This document shows, one piece after another, positions 1 through 8,550 of a DNA stretch of 17,024 nucleotides (positions within the stretch are counted from its first letter, which is position 1; every line of letters begins with the position of its first letter). Under the pieces are notes generated by a model. The model saw only the letters and a list, made by a program, of their open reading frames with translations. It was not told where the DNA came from and did not search any database. Origin of the DNA: Candidatus Equinaster intestinalis (lineage in GTDB: Bacteria > Bacillota_A > Clostridia > Oscillospirales > Acutalibacteraceae); NCBI GenBank assembly GCA_018065375.1, contig JAGHTJ010000026.1, forward strand, positions 1-17,024, written 5' to 3'. A program made the translations under genes and the position numbers.

Positions 1-42
1 CGAAGAGCCTGTATGCCCCGTATACGAATAATTTTACTTAAT

Positions 43-72
43 TCAAGCACCCGCCGGGTGCTTGATTTTTTA
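43..72 (+). terminator. Intrinsic terminator of an upstream off-window gene
   Basis: A perfect 10-bp stem (43-52 pairs with 56-65, loop GCC) is followed directly by a T-rich run (66-72). Just upstream, one frame reads nine codons ending at a TAA at 29-31 (EEPVCPVYE) and another ends at a TAA at 39-41. Either could be the tail of the gene this hairpin terminates, but too little is visible to choose. The following 110 bases to the glgP promoter are AT-rich and show nothing else. Confidence 0.8.
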
Positions 73-184
73 TTTCGGCGTTTTTTGTTGTTTTTGCATA
101 AATATTTTTTGAAAATTTTAATATTGCTTTTATTTTTTAGTGAAAATAAACAAAAAATTGCTTTAATTTTGCCATAAGTATTAC

Positions 185-213
185 TTGAAATTTTTAAAGG
201 AATATAGTAATAT
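185..213 (+). promoter_or_regulatory. Probable sigma-A promoter for the glgP operon
   Basis: TTGAAA at 185-190 and TAATAT at 208-213 are separated by 17 bp. The predicted start near 220 leaves a leader of about 30 nt. The surrounding DNA is very AT-rich, so neighbouring -10-like hexamers (211-216) are alternatives. No clear catabolite-response operator was seen. Confidence 0.45.
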
Positions 214-235
214 AAATGTGTAATACTATATACTT

Positions 236-241
236 GAGGAG
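236..241 (+). promoter_or_regulatory. Ribosome binding site deciding the glgP start
   Basis: GAGGAG at 236-241 touches the ATG at 242, which is too close to serve it. It lies 9 nt before the in-frame TTG at 251. The TTG is therefore the likely start. Confidence 0.7.
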
Positions 242-250
242 ATGTTTAAA

Positions 251-2656
251 TTGGCTAAAATAACTATCCAACAAATGGCTGATATGATTGAGAAAAAGCT
301 CTCACATAATTTCGGTGTAAGCGTTTCTCAAGCATCTGATGATTTGTTCTATAAGGCTACTGCCCTTGTCCTGCTTGATATGTTAAAGGAAAAGCGCACT
401 GCCTTCAAAAAGGAAACAGCCGATAAAAAAGCGAAAACCATTTACTATTTAAGTATGGAATTCCTTATGGGCCGTTCACTCAAAAACAATCTTTATAATT
501 TAGGTCTTGAAGAAACCGTTAAAAAGGCTCTCGGCAAATTCAAGGTTAATCTTGATAACCTTTATGAGCTTGAGCCCGATGCAGGCCTTGGAAACGGCGG
601 TTTAGGCCGTCTTGCCGCCTGCTTCCTTGATGCACTTTCAACCGGCGATTATCCGGCTATGGGCTATTGCATTAAATATGAATTCGGTATTTTCAAGCAG
701 AAGATTATTGACGGCTGGCAGACAGAAATGCCCGATTTCTGGCTTCCCGGCGGCAGTGTTTGGCTTGAACCCAGACCCGCTTCTGCCGTAGAAGTAAACT
801 TCGGCGGCGAGGTTCACGAATGGTGGGACGGCGGACGTCACAATATCAGCTACGATAATTATACTACAGTTCGTGCTATGCCTTACGACCTTATGGTTCC
901 CTCCAAAAACGGAAAAGCCGTAAATGCCCTTCGTCTTTGGAGTGCTGAATACCAGGATATAAATATGAATGCTTTCAACCGCGGCGACTATGTTACCGCC
1001 CTTGAAGAAAAGGCAAATACCGAGGTTATCAGCAAGGTGCTCTACCCCGAGGATAACCACCAGGAGGGTAAATCGCTTCGTCTTCGTCAGCAGTATTTCC
1101 TTGTTTCGGCATCGGTTCAGGATATACTCAACCGTCATTTGAGAAATTACAACACACTTGATAACCTTGCAGATAAGGTTGCAATTCACATTAACGATAC
1201 CCACCCCACCCTTTGCATACCCGAGCTTATGCGTTTCCTGCTCGATGAATGCGGCTATACCTGGGAAAAATCATGGGATATTGTAACAAAAACCGTTGCA
1301 TACACCAATCATACCGTTATGGCGGAGGCTCTTGAATGCTGGCAGATTTCACTTTTCAGACACAGACTCCCCCGTATCTATCAGATTATCGAGGAAATTG
1401 ACCGCCGCTTCAGAGCAGAGCTTTATCAGCGCACCGGTGATTCCGCCCTTGTTGAGCGCAATGCAATCATTCAGGGCAATATGATTCACATGGCAAACCT
1501 CTGCGTTGCCGCATCACACAGTGTAAACGGCGTTTCCAAGCTTCACAGCGAAATCCTTAAGGATTCACTCTTTAACGATTTCTATAAAATCACTCCCGAA
1601 AAGTTCACCAATGTTACAAACGGTATTGCTCACCGCAGATGGCTCTGCCAGGCAAACCCCGCTCTTACGAAGTATGTAACCGAGCTTATCGGAGACGGCT
1701 TTATTAAAGATGCTTCAAATCTCGAAAAGCTTACACAGTTTAAGGACGATACCGCCGTTCTCACAAAACTCGGTGATATTAAACGCGATAACAAGGTTCG
1801 TCTTTCAAACTATGTTAAAAATAATTACGGAGTTTCGCTTGACCCCGATTCGGTTTTCGATATGCAGGTAAAACGTCTGCACGAATATAAGCGTCAGCAC
1901 TTAAACGTAATGCACATCATTTCGGAATATCTCTATTTAAAGGATAATCCCAATGCCGATTTCGTACCGAAAACCTATATTTTCGGCGCAAAGGCGGCTC
2001 CGGGTTACCTCCTTGCAAAGCAGATTATATTTACGATCAACAGTCTTGCAAAGCTTATAGAGAATGACCGAACCGTAAACGATAAAATCAAAATTCTCTT
2101 TATGGAGGATTACAGAGTTTCTCTTGCAGAGCTTATGATTCCCGCCGCAAATATAAGCGAACAGATTTCTCTTGCTTCAACCGAAGCCAGCGGAACCGGT
2201 AATATGAAGCTTATGATGAACGGTGCTGTAACACTCGGTACCGAGGACGGTGCAAACGTTGAAATTCATAAGGCTGTAGGCGATGATAACATCATCATAT
2301 TCGGTATGGAAACACCCGAAGTTATGCGCATAAAGGCAAAGGGCTATTCACCCCGCCCCTATTATGATAACAATGCAGAGCTTCGCAGAGTTGTTGACTT
2401 TATCGGCCGCAATATTCCCGGCGGTGATAACATTGAAAATGTTCACAGAGCTATCACTACACTTGATTCTTATATGGCAATGGCTGATTTTGAGGACTAT
2501 TGCAGAGCACATCAAAAAGCCGATGCACTCTATAAGGACCCGATGACCTGGAACAAGATGTCACTCATCAATATCGCAAAATCGGGTATATTCTCTGCCG
2601 ACCGTTCAATCAAGGAATATGCCGAAAACATCTGGAACATTAAGCCTTTAGGTTGA
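251..2656 (+). CDS. glgP: Glycogen/maltodextrin phosphorylase
   Basis: This cytoplasmic enzyme removes terminal alpha-1,4 glucose units from glycogen or maltodextrin with phosphate, giving glucose-1-phosphate. It belongs to GT35 and depends on pyridoxal phosphate. The protein has 801 residues from the TTG at 251 (804 from the ATG at 242), the usual bacterial length. The PLP-lysine motif EASGTGNMK is present, with the Schiff-base lysine at about residue 653, followed by the conserved GTEDGANVE. The GNGGLGRLAACFLDA segment near residue 118 and the GIAHRRW and VKRLHEYKRQ blocks are also typical. The TTG start is preferred because GAGGAG lies 9 nt upstream, whereas the ATG directly abuts it. The GH13 glycosidase gene follows after 4 nt, so the two are surely co-transcribed. 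Whether glycogen or maltodextrin is the preferred substrate cannot be read from the sequence. Confidence 0.97.
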   Translation: MAKITIQQMADMIEKKLSHNFGVSVSQASDDLFYKATALVLLDMLKEKRTAFKKETADKKAKTIYYLSMEFLMGRSLKNNLYNLGLEETVKKALGKFKVNLDNLYELEPDAGLGNGGLGRLAACFLDALSTGDYPAMGYCIKYEFGIFKQKIIDGWQTEMPDFWLPGGSVWLEPRPASAVEVNFGGEVHEWWDGGRHNISYDNYTTVRAMPYDLMVPSKNGKAVNALRLWSAEYQDINMNAFNRGDYVTALEEKANTEVISKVLYPEDNHQEGKSLRLRQQYFLVSASVQDILNRHLRNYNTLDNLADKVAIHINDTHPTLCIPELMRFLLDECGYTWEKSWDIVTKTVAYTNHTVMAEALECWQISLFRHRLPRIYQIIEEIDRRFRAELYQRTGDSALVERNAIIQGNMIHMANLCVAASHSVNGVSKLHSEILKDSLFNDFYKITPEKFTNVTNGIAHRRWLCQANPALTKYVTELIGDGFIKDASNLEKLTQFKDDTAVLTKLGDIKRDNKVRLSNYVKNNYGVSLDPDSVFDMQVKRLHEYKRQHLNVMHIISEYLYLKDNPNADFVPKTYIFGAKAAPGYLLAKQIIFTINSLAKLIENDRTVNDKIKILFMEDYRVSLAELMIPAANISEQISLASTEASGTGNMKLMMNGAVTLGTEDGANVEIHKAVGDDNIIIFGMETPEVMRIKAKGYSPRPYYDNNAELRRVVDFIGRNIPGGDNIENVHRAITTLDSYMAMADFEDYCRAHQKADALYKDPMTWNKMSLINIAKSGIFSADRSIKEYAENIWNIKPLG

Positions 2657-2660
2657 GATT

Positions 2661-4526
2661 ATGCAATACTACCCTTTTGATTCAAGAAATCCATTATACA
2701 GAGACAGAATCGGAGCCGTAGCCGAGGGTCAAACCCTTCGGTTACGGCTTTTGCTGCATAAAGACGCAAAGGTAAATGCCGCTTTTATGCTCTATAGAAA
2801 CGATAATTCGGGAATTTACCGTCAAATAGAAATGAAGCCTGCCGAAATGCTCGAAGATTATCAGTATTACGACTGTGAAATGAATTTTGAAGCGGGTCTC
2901 TATTGGTATTTCTTTAAATACGAAAGCGCATACGGAACATTTTTCGTAACAAAATGCTCACATAGTATAGGTTTTGTTTCTGAAGACGGTTCTCCCTGGC
3001 AACAAACGGTTTACAAAGCCGATTTTACAACACCCGATTGGCTTGCCGGCGGAATTATCTATCAGATTTTTCCCGACCGTTTTTATAATTCGGGCAAGAA
3101 AAAAGAAAACCTGCCTTCCGGCAGATTTATAAATAAGGATTGGGATAAACAGCCCGAATACCGTCAAAACAACGGCGAATGCTCACTCGGAAACGATTTT
3201 TACGGAGGAGACCTTGAGGGAATTATCCAAAAGCTCCCCTACCTTGCTGATTTATCGGTAAGCTGTATTTACCTTAATCCGATTTTTTCATCATCATCAA
3301 ATCACCGTTACGATACGGCGGATTATATGAAGATAGACCCTCTTTTAGGTAATGAAAATGACCTAAAAAGGCTCTGCAAGGAAGCCAAAAAATACGGCAT
3401 CAGCGTTATTCTTGACGGCGTTTTTTCACATACCGGCGCCGATAGTGTTTACTTTAACAAATACGGCAATTTTGATAGCGAAGGTGCATACAATTCGCAG
3501 AATTCAAAATACTATTCATGGTATAAATTTGAAGATTGGCCGCATAAATATTCGGCGTGGTGGGGTGTTCCAAGCCTGCCCGAAACCGATGAAGAAAATC
3601 CCGAGTTTTCAGACTACATAACAGGTGCAGACGGTGTAATTGAGCATTGGAACAAATGCGGTATTGCAGGCTGGCGCCTCGATGTAGCAGACGAGCTCCC
3701 CGATGATTTCATAGTAAAAATTCGCAATGCCGTGAAAAAGGATAACAAAGAGGCCTACTTACTCGGCGAGGTTTGGGAAGATGCGTCTAACAAAATGAGC
3801 TATGGCACGCGCCGTGAGTTTTTGCGCGGCAAGGAGCTTGATTCGGTTATGAATTATCCCTTTGCGAATGCCATAAGCGATTTTATGTACTGCGGTGATG
3901 CGGTAAAACTCGTTGACACCGTAGTTGATATTCTTGAAAACTACCCTGCCCCTGCCGTAAAGGTTTTAATGAATCATATAGGTACACACGATACACCGCG
4001 AATTTTAACACGGCTTTCAAAAAGCTTTAAAAACGGCGAAAGCAGGGCTTGGCAGTCTACACAGAAGCTTACTGACGAAGAACGTGCTTTTGCCGCCGAA
4101 AAGCTTAAGCTCGCCGCAACCCTGCAATTTACCCTGCCGGGTGTTCCCTCGATTTTTTACGGTGACGAGGCTGGCGTTGAGGGTTACGGAGACCCCTTCT
4201 GCCGCGCGGCTTTTCCGTGGGATAGCATTGATACCGATTTGCTTGAATTTTACAAAAAGCTCGGTAAAATCCGCAAAAATGCCTCCTGCCTTAAGGAGGG
4301 TGTATTCATTCCGGTTCATTCCGAGCGAGGTTATATTTTCTACAAACGTGAAGACGATAAAGATTCTCTGCTTATCGGCGTAAATGTGAATGATTACGAT
4401 ATTTGGGCGAAATGTCCGGAGAATTTTACAAATCGGCCGCAGTTGCTTTTCGGCACTAAACCGAATTCGGACGGATATATAAATCTTAAACCGAATTCAA
4501 TGTGCATTTATAAAATTAAAAAATAG
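2661..4526 (+). CDS. GH13 alpha-glycosidase (neopullulanase/cyclomaltodextrinase-like)
   Basis: This is a 621-residue alpha-amylase-family hydrolase. Residues 1-120 form a beta-rich N-terminal domain of the CBM34/neopullulanase kind, and the catalytic barrel opens at GIIYQIFPDRF (131-141). All four GH13 motifs are visible: DGVFSH (252-257), GWRLDVADE with nucleophile Asp341, GEVWED with acid/base Glu370, and HIGTHDTPR with Asp444. There is no signal peptide, so it should act in the cytoplasm on maltodextrins, cyclodextrins or the branch regions left by the phosphorylase encoded 4 nt upstream. The gene has only a weak ribosome binding site (AGGTTGAG overlapping the glgP stop), which suggests translational coupling. 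The exact subfamily (GH13_20, GH13_39 or neighbours) and bond preference cannot be fixed by eye. Confidence 0.93.
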   Translation: MQYYPFDSRNPLYRDRIGAVAEGQTLRLRLLLHKDAKVNAAFMLYRNDNSGIYRQIEMKPAEMLEDYQYYDCEMNFEAGLYWYFFKYESAYGTFFVTKCSHSIGFVSEDGSPWQQTVYKADFTTPDWLAGGIIYQIFPDRFYNSGKKKENLPSGRFINKDWDKQPEYRQNNGECSLGNDFYGGDLEGIIQKLPYLADLSVSCIYLNPIFSSSSNHRYDTADYMKIDPLLGNENDLKRLCKEAKKYGISVILDGVFSHTGADSVYFNKYGNFDSEGAYNSQNSKYYSWYKFEDWPHKYSAWWGVPSLPETDEENPEFSDYITGADGVIEHWNKCGIAGWRLDVADELPDDFIVKIRNAVKKDNKEAYLLGEVWEDASNKMSYGTRREFLRGKELDSVMNYPFANAISDFMYCGDAVKLVDTVVDILENYPAPAVKVLMNHIGTHDTPRILTRLSKSFKNGESRAWQSTQKLTDEERAFAAEKLKLAATLQFTLPGVPSIFYGDEAGVEGYGDPFCRAAFPWDSIDTDLLEFYKKLGKIRKNASCLKEGVFIPVHSERGYIFYKREDDKDSLLIGVNVNDYDIWAKCPENFTNRPQLLFGTKPNSDGYINLKPNSMCIYKIKK

Positions 4527-4534
4527 ACATAAAA

Positions 4535-4565
4535 AAGAGAGGTCGCAAGACCTCTCTTAATTTTT
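4535..4565. terminator. Bidirectional terminator between the GH13 gene and gap
   Basis: A perfect 10-bp stem (4535-4544 with 4549-4558) has a GCAA tetraloop. It is flanked by an A-run on the left and AATTTTT on the right, so it can end transcripts from both converging genes. Confidence 0.9.
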
Positions 4566-4580
4566 ACCGATTTACCGAAA

Positions 4581-5612
4581 TTAGATTTCGGCGAAATACT
4601 TAATGGTACGAACCATCTGGCTGGTGTAGGAGTTCTCGTTATCATACCAAGAAACTACCTGTACCTGATAGGTATCGTCATCAATCTTTGAAACCATAGT
4701 TTGAGTAGAATCAAAGAGTGAACCAAAACGCATACCGATAACGTCTGAAGAAACTATCTGGTCTTCATTGTAACCGAAAGACTCGGAAGCAGCAGCCTTC
4801 ATAGCAGCATTGATGCCCTCTTTGGTAACATCTTTACCCTTAACAACTGCGGTAAGAATGGTGGTAGAACCGGTGGGAACCGGAACACGCTGAGCAGAAC
4901 CGATAAGCTTACCGTTGAGCTCGGGAATTACAAGACCGATTGCTTTTGCAGCGCCGGTAGAGTTAGGAACGATGTTAGCAGCACCTGCTCTTGCTCTGCG
5001 AAGGTCGCCCTTTCTGTGAGGACCGTCAAGAATCATCTGGTCGCCGGTATAAGCATGAATGGTGCTCATGATACCGCTCTGAATGGGAGCATAATCGTTA
5101 AGAGCCTTTGCCATAGGAGCGAGGCAGTTGGTGGTGCAGGAAGCAGCAGAAATGATGTTATCCTCTTTAGTAAGAGTTTTTTCATTTACGCTGAAAACGA
5201 TGGTGGGAAGATCATTACCTGCGGGAGCAGAAATTACAACCTTCTTTGCGCCGGCGTCAATATGAGCCTGTGATTTTTCCTTTGAGCAGTAGAATCCGGT
5301 GCATTCGAGAACTACATCAACACCGATTTCGCCCCAAGGAAGATCCTTGGCATCTTTCTCTGCATAGATTTTAAGAACTTTACCGTCAACAGTGATTGTA
5401 CCTGCTTCATCATCAGCAGAAACGGTGTGAAGATTTTCACCGATAGCACCACAGTAACCGCCCTGTGCAGTATCATATTTTAAAAGATTAGCGAGCATAG
5501 AGGGCTTGGTGAGGTCGTTGATAGCTACTACATCGTAGCCTTCAGCACCAAACATCTGACGGAATGCGAGACGGCCTATACGGCCAAAACCATTAATTGC
5601 AACTTTAACCAT
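4581..5612 (-). CDS. gap: Type I glyceraldehyde-3-phosphate dehydrogenase
   Basis: This glycolytic enzyme oxidises glyceraldehyde-3-phosphate with NAD and phosphate to 1,3-bisphosphoglycerate. The 343-residue protein starts with the Rossmann motif INGFGRIGR (residues 6-14) and has Asp33 at the end of strand two, which usually indicates NAD preference. The catalytic Cys159 lies in SAASCTTNC and the partner His186 in STIHAYTG. It is some six to ten residues longer than many bacterial homologues. The ATG at 5612 has AGGAGGT 8 nt upstream and its own strong promoter. The gene stands alone between terminator and promoter, without pgk or tpiA beside it. It is convergent with the glucan-degradation operon, whose product enters the same pathway. 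Confidence 0.98.
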   Translation of the reverse strand: MVKVAINGFGRIGRLAFRQMFGAEGYDVVAINDLTKPSMLANLLKYDTAQGGYCGAIGENLHTVSADDEAGTITVDGKVLKIYAEKDAKDLPWGEIGVDVVLECTGFYCSKEKSQAHIDAGAKKVVISAPAGNDLPTIVFSVNEKTLTKEDNIISAASCTTNCLAPMAKALNDYAPIQSGIMSTIHAYTGDQMILDGPHRKGDLRRARAGAANIVPNSTGAAKAIGLVIPELNGKLIGSAQRVPVPTGSTTILTAVVKGKDVTKEGINAAMKAAASESFGYNEDQIVSSDVIGMRFGSLFDSTQTMVSKIDDDTYQVQVVSWYDNENSYTSQMVRTIKYFAEI

Positions 5613-5644
5613 TGGAAATTACCTCCTAAAATTTTTACAAAAGT

Positions 5645-5673
5645 ATTGTACCCCAATTTTACATATTTTTCAA
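5645..5673 (-). promoter_or_regulatory. Sigma-A promoter of gap
   Basis: On the minus strand, TTGAAA (5668-5673) and TACAAT (5645-5650) are separated by exactly 17 bp, giving a leader of about 25 nt. It lies between gap and the end of the flavoprotein operon. No convincing terminator of that operon was found here, so read-through into gap is possible. Confidence 0.75.
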
Positions 5674-5765
5674 GTTATTTTGTTATATTTTTAACATTTT
5701 TTAAAATTTTCGGTATAATTGATTAAAATATACGATATTTTGTGCCTGAATTTCAGCAATTTGCG

Positions 5766-7328
5766 TTATTTTGTGTTATTGATGTCAAAAATTACCGCCT
5801 CGGCAACCCTCATACCATCTACTGCGGCGGACATTATTCCGCCCGCATAACCGGCACCCTCTCCTGCCGGAAAAAGTCCTGCAAGGTTTACGCTCTGGTA
5901 TAATTCGTTGCGGTCAATTCTCACGGGCGAAGTGCTTCGCGTTTCGGGGAAAGTGAGAACGGCATTATAATCCGAAAAACCGCTTATCTTCTTCTCAAAT
6001 AGCGGCAAAGCGGTTTTTATACTCTCACTTACAAAATCGGGTAAAACCTCTTTAATATCGGTATGAACGGCCTTCGGCTTTACGGTAGGCTTAATACTGC
6101 CGCCGCCTTGGAATTCGCCGTACAAATCGCCCACAAAACAATACGGTACATTACCGTTTGCCGCTTTAAAGGCATTTTGCTCGATTTCTCGCTGAAGCGC
6201 AATACCGGCAAAAACATCATCGCCCATTAAATCATCTTCTTTAATTTCAACAAGTAAAGCGCTGTTCGCGTTTTCACCGTTTCTTAAAGAATTGCTCATA
6301 CCGTTTACGGCTATGCCGTCAGCCTCGCTTGAAGCATTTACAACCTCACCGCCCGGACACATACAAAATGTATAAACTCCCCTGCCGTTTTCAAGGTGTA
6401 CCGCCATTTTGTAATCAGCCGCGCCGAGTTCCTTTCTGTTTGCAAAACTGCCGTAAAGCGCAGAATTTATATCCTTTTGAAGATGCTCTATACGTGCGCC
6501 TACCGAAAAGGGCTTGCGGCTTAAGGCGACATCGTTTTTGCGCAGTACCGAAAAGGTATCACGCGCCGAATGACCTATCGCCAGAACAATATGTGAGGTT
6601 TCTATTTTACCTATTTTGCCCGAGCATTCGGCTCCCTTAATTTTTCCGTTTTCGGTAATTATATTTTCAAGCTTTGTATTAAAATGGATTTCTCCGCCGA
6701 GTTTTTCAATCTCGTTTCGGAGACTTTTAACCACATTTCTTAAAACATCGGTACCGATATGCGGCTTTGCATCGGTAAGAATGTTCTTCGGAGCTCCGAA
6801 AGAAACAAACTGCTCTAAAACGGTGCGACAGCGCACATCTTTAATACCGGTATTGAGCTTGCCGTCCGAAAAAGTTCCCGCTCCGCCTTCGCCAAACTGA
6901 ATATTACTCTCTAAATCGAGCTTTTCCCCTTTAAAGAAAGCTTCAACCTTTTTTGCTCTTTCGTTAACCTCTGCGCCGCGTTCAACAACAATCGGGCGAA
7001 GTCCCGCGCGAGCCAAAACAAGCGCGGCAAACATACCCGCAGGACTGAAGCCCACAATCAGCGGGCGAAGATTACTTTCACATTTTTGCCATTTATAAGG
7101 CTTATACTGATACGGCTCGGCGTTTTTAAGTTTAACATTACCTACCGTTTCAATCAGAAAGGAGCAACAGAAAACAATATTATTTTTATGCCGGGCATCA
7201 ACCGATTTTCTGTAAAGAGAAAGACTCTTTATATTTTTCGGATTTATTTTAAGCGCCGCCGCAACCTCATTTTTGCAGTTATCAAAATCAGTTTCAATCG
7301 GCAAATTTACATTTTTTACAAGCAACAT
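5766..7328 (-). CDS. Uncharacterised FAD-dependent dehydrogenase (COG2509 type)
   Basis: This flavoprotein family has no settled reaction. The 520-residue protein has a small N-terminal domain (1-85), then a dinucleotide-binding motif LIVGFSPAGMFAA (about 89-102), the VVERG strand end (114-118), the block QFGEGGAGTFSDGKL (144-158), and a C-terminal FAD block FPAGEGAGYAGGIMSAAVDG starting near 486. In the first motif the second glycine of GxGxxG is replaced by serine. There are no membrane segments, so it is likely cytosolic. The longest frame begins at a TTG at 7340. The ATG at 7328 is preferred: it comes one base after the stop of the upstream flavoprotein gene and has a GGTG 6 nt before it, which fits translational coupling. 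It is the last gene of a three-gene operon. Confidence 0.85.
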   Translation of the reverse strand: MLLVKNVNLPIETDFDNCKNEVAAALKINPKNIKSLSLYRKSVDARHKNNIVFCCSFLIETVGNVKLKNAEPYQYKPYKWQKCESNLRPLIVGFSPAGMFAALVLARAGLRPIVVERGAEVNERAKKVEAFFKGEKLDLESNIQFGEGGAGTFSDGKLNTGIKDVRCRTVLEQFVSFGAPKNILTDAKPHIGTDVLRNVVKSLRNEIEKLGGEIHFNTKLENIITENGKIKGAECSGKIGKIETSHIVLAIGHSARDTFSVLRKNDVALSRKPFSVGARIEHLQKDINSALYGSFANRKELGAADYKMAVHLENGRGVYTFCMCPGGEVVNASSEADGIAVNGMSNSLRNGENANSALLVEIKEDDLMGDDVFAGIALQREIEQNAFKAANGNVPYCFVGDLYGEFQGGGSIKPTVKPKAVHTDIKEVLPDFVSESIKTALPLFEKKISGFSDYNAVLTFPETRSTSPVRIDRNELYQSVNLAGLFPAGEGAGYAGGIMSAAVDGMRVAEAVIFDINNTK

Positions 7329-7329
7329 T

Positions 7330-8550
7330 TTATACACCAAGATATTTTTTTACGCCGTCTGCCGCCGCAAATGAGCTCGACCATGCCCACTGAAGATTAT
7401 AGCCTCCGCAGTCTCCGTCCACATCAAGGAGCTCTCCGCATAAAAATAATCCCTTATGCTTTTTAGACTGCATATTTAAATCAATTTCATCAAGACTTAT
7501 ACCGCCCGCTGTAACCTGCGAATTAACAAATCCGGTATCGCCGGATACCTTAAAGCTTAAATTTTTCAAAGCATCGGTTATTTTCGAAATATCAAAATCG
7601 GTAAGCTCGCCTACGAAGGACTGCCAATCAATATTTGAAGTTTTAAGAACAACCTGCCCTACCCTTTTATTTACAAGGCCTACCAAAAAGTTTTCATTTT
7701 TGCGTTTTATAAGATTTTTACGGCGGTTTTGAAGTAGTTCGCAAAGGTTTTCTTTTGAATAATCGGGGAACAAATCGAGATAAACGGTTTTCTCCCCGGG
7801 CAATGCCGCAATGCGGGAAATTTGCAAAATCGGAGGACCGGAAAGTCCGTATTCGGTAAACAAAACCTCGCCGAATTCGCTTCTTTTTTGATTATTTGAA
7901 ACAATCGTTGCTTTTGCATTAACCTTAATGCCCTTTAATTGCCTTGTAAGGGTGTTTTCGGTTTTAAGCTGAACGATTGACGGCGTAGTTTTAACCGTCT
8001 TAAAGCCCTTATTTTTAAGTATTTTGAATATCGAGCCGTCCGACCCCGATTTTTCTCCGCCCGAATACAGTCCGGCGGATAAAATCACGCTTTTAGCAGT
8101 AATTTTATCGGTTTTGCTCTGCACAGTTATATTTTCGCCGAAAATAATATCGTCAACCGCAAAATCGGTAATTATTTTTACTCCGTTTTCTTCGCAGGCA
8201 AACCGCAGGCAATCAACAACACTCGAAGCCTGCAGTGACGCAGGATAACCCCTGCCGTCTTCTTCGAAGATTATTTCGGTACCGATACTGCTGAAAAAAC
8301 TAATTGCATCATCAACAAAATATCTATCGAAAACATTTTTCACAAAATCCGTATTTTCGGTGTGATAATTTCTAATAGAAGCAAATTTATTTGTAATATT
8401 GCATCTGCCGTTACCGGTTGTAATCAGCTTTTTACCTACTCTATCGAGCTTTTCGAGCAAAACTACGCTCAATTCCGGATGCTCCGATTTGAGCTTTACC
8501 GCCGATACAAGTCCGCCGGCTCCCGCGCCTACAATAGCAACATCATACAT
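7330..8550 (-). CDS. HI0933/BaiN-family NAD(P)/FAD-dependent oxidoreductase
   Basis: This 406-residue flavoprotein belongs to the HI0933-like (COG2081) family, which includes BaiN, reported in gut bile-acid metabolism; most members have no known substrate. It starts with a FAD-binding Rossmann motif, VAIVGAGAGG (4-13), and the strand end LLEK (31-34). Next comes the signature GKKLITTGNGRCNITN (39-54). The C-terminal FAD block GLFLCGELLDVDGDCGGYNLQWAW starts at 367 and carries two cysteines. The ATG at 8550 has AGGTGG about 7 nt upstream and lies inside the last codons of the CNNM transporter gene (8-nt overlap); the next flavoprotein begins one base after its stop. The tight linkage implies a common role, but the substrate cannot be inferred. 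Confidence 0.9.
   Translation of the reverse strand: MYDVAIVGAGAGGLVSAVKLKSEHPELSVVLLEKLDRVGKKLITTGNGRCNITNKFASIRNYHTENTDFVKNVFDRYFVDDAISFFSSIGTEIIFEEDGRGYPASLQASSVVDCLRFACEENGVKIITDFAVDDIIFGENITVQSKTDKITAKSVILSAGLYSGGEKSGSDGSIFKILKNKGFKTVKTTPSIVQLKTENTLTRQLKGIKVNAKATIVSNNQKRSEFGEVLFTEYGLSGPPILQISRIAALPGEKTVYLDLFPDYSKENLCELLQNRRKNLIKRKNENFLVGLVNKRVGQVVLKTSNIDWQSFVGELTDFDISKITDALKNLSFKVSGDTGFVNSQVTAGGISLDEIDLNMQSKKHKGLFLCGELLDVDGDCGGYNLQWAWSSSFAAADGVKKYLGV

Noticed and set aside
242..250. ATG at 242 as glgP start
   Set aside because: The GAGGAG ribosome binding site touches this ATG; the in-frame TTG at 251 has the correct spacing.
638..1204. 188-codon open frame antisense to glgP
   Set aside because: It lies wholly inside the conserved phosphorylase coding sequence, has no ribosome binding site or promoter, and its translation looks like no known protein.
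5700..5765. AT-rich palindrome (AAAATAT/ATATTTT) after the COG2509 gene as its terminator
   Set aside because: The stem is only 7 A-T pairs with no U-run after it, so it is too weak to call.
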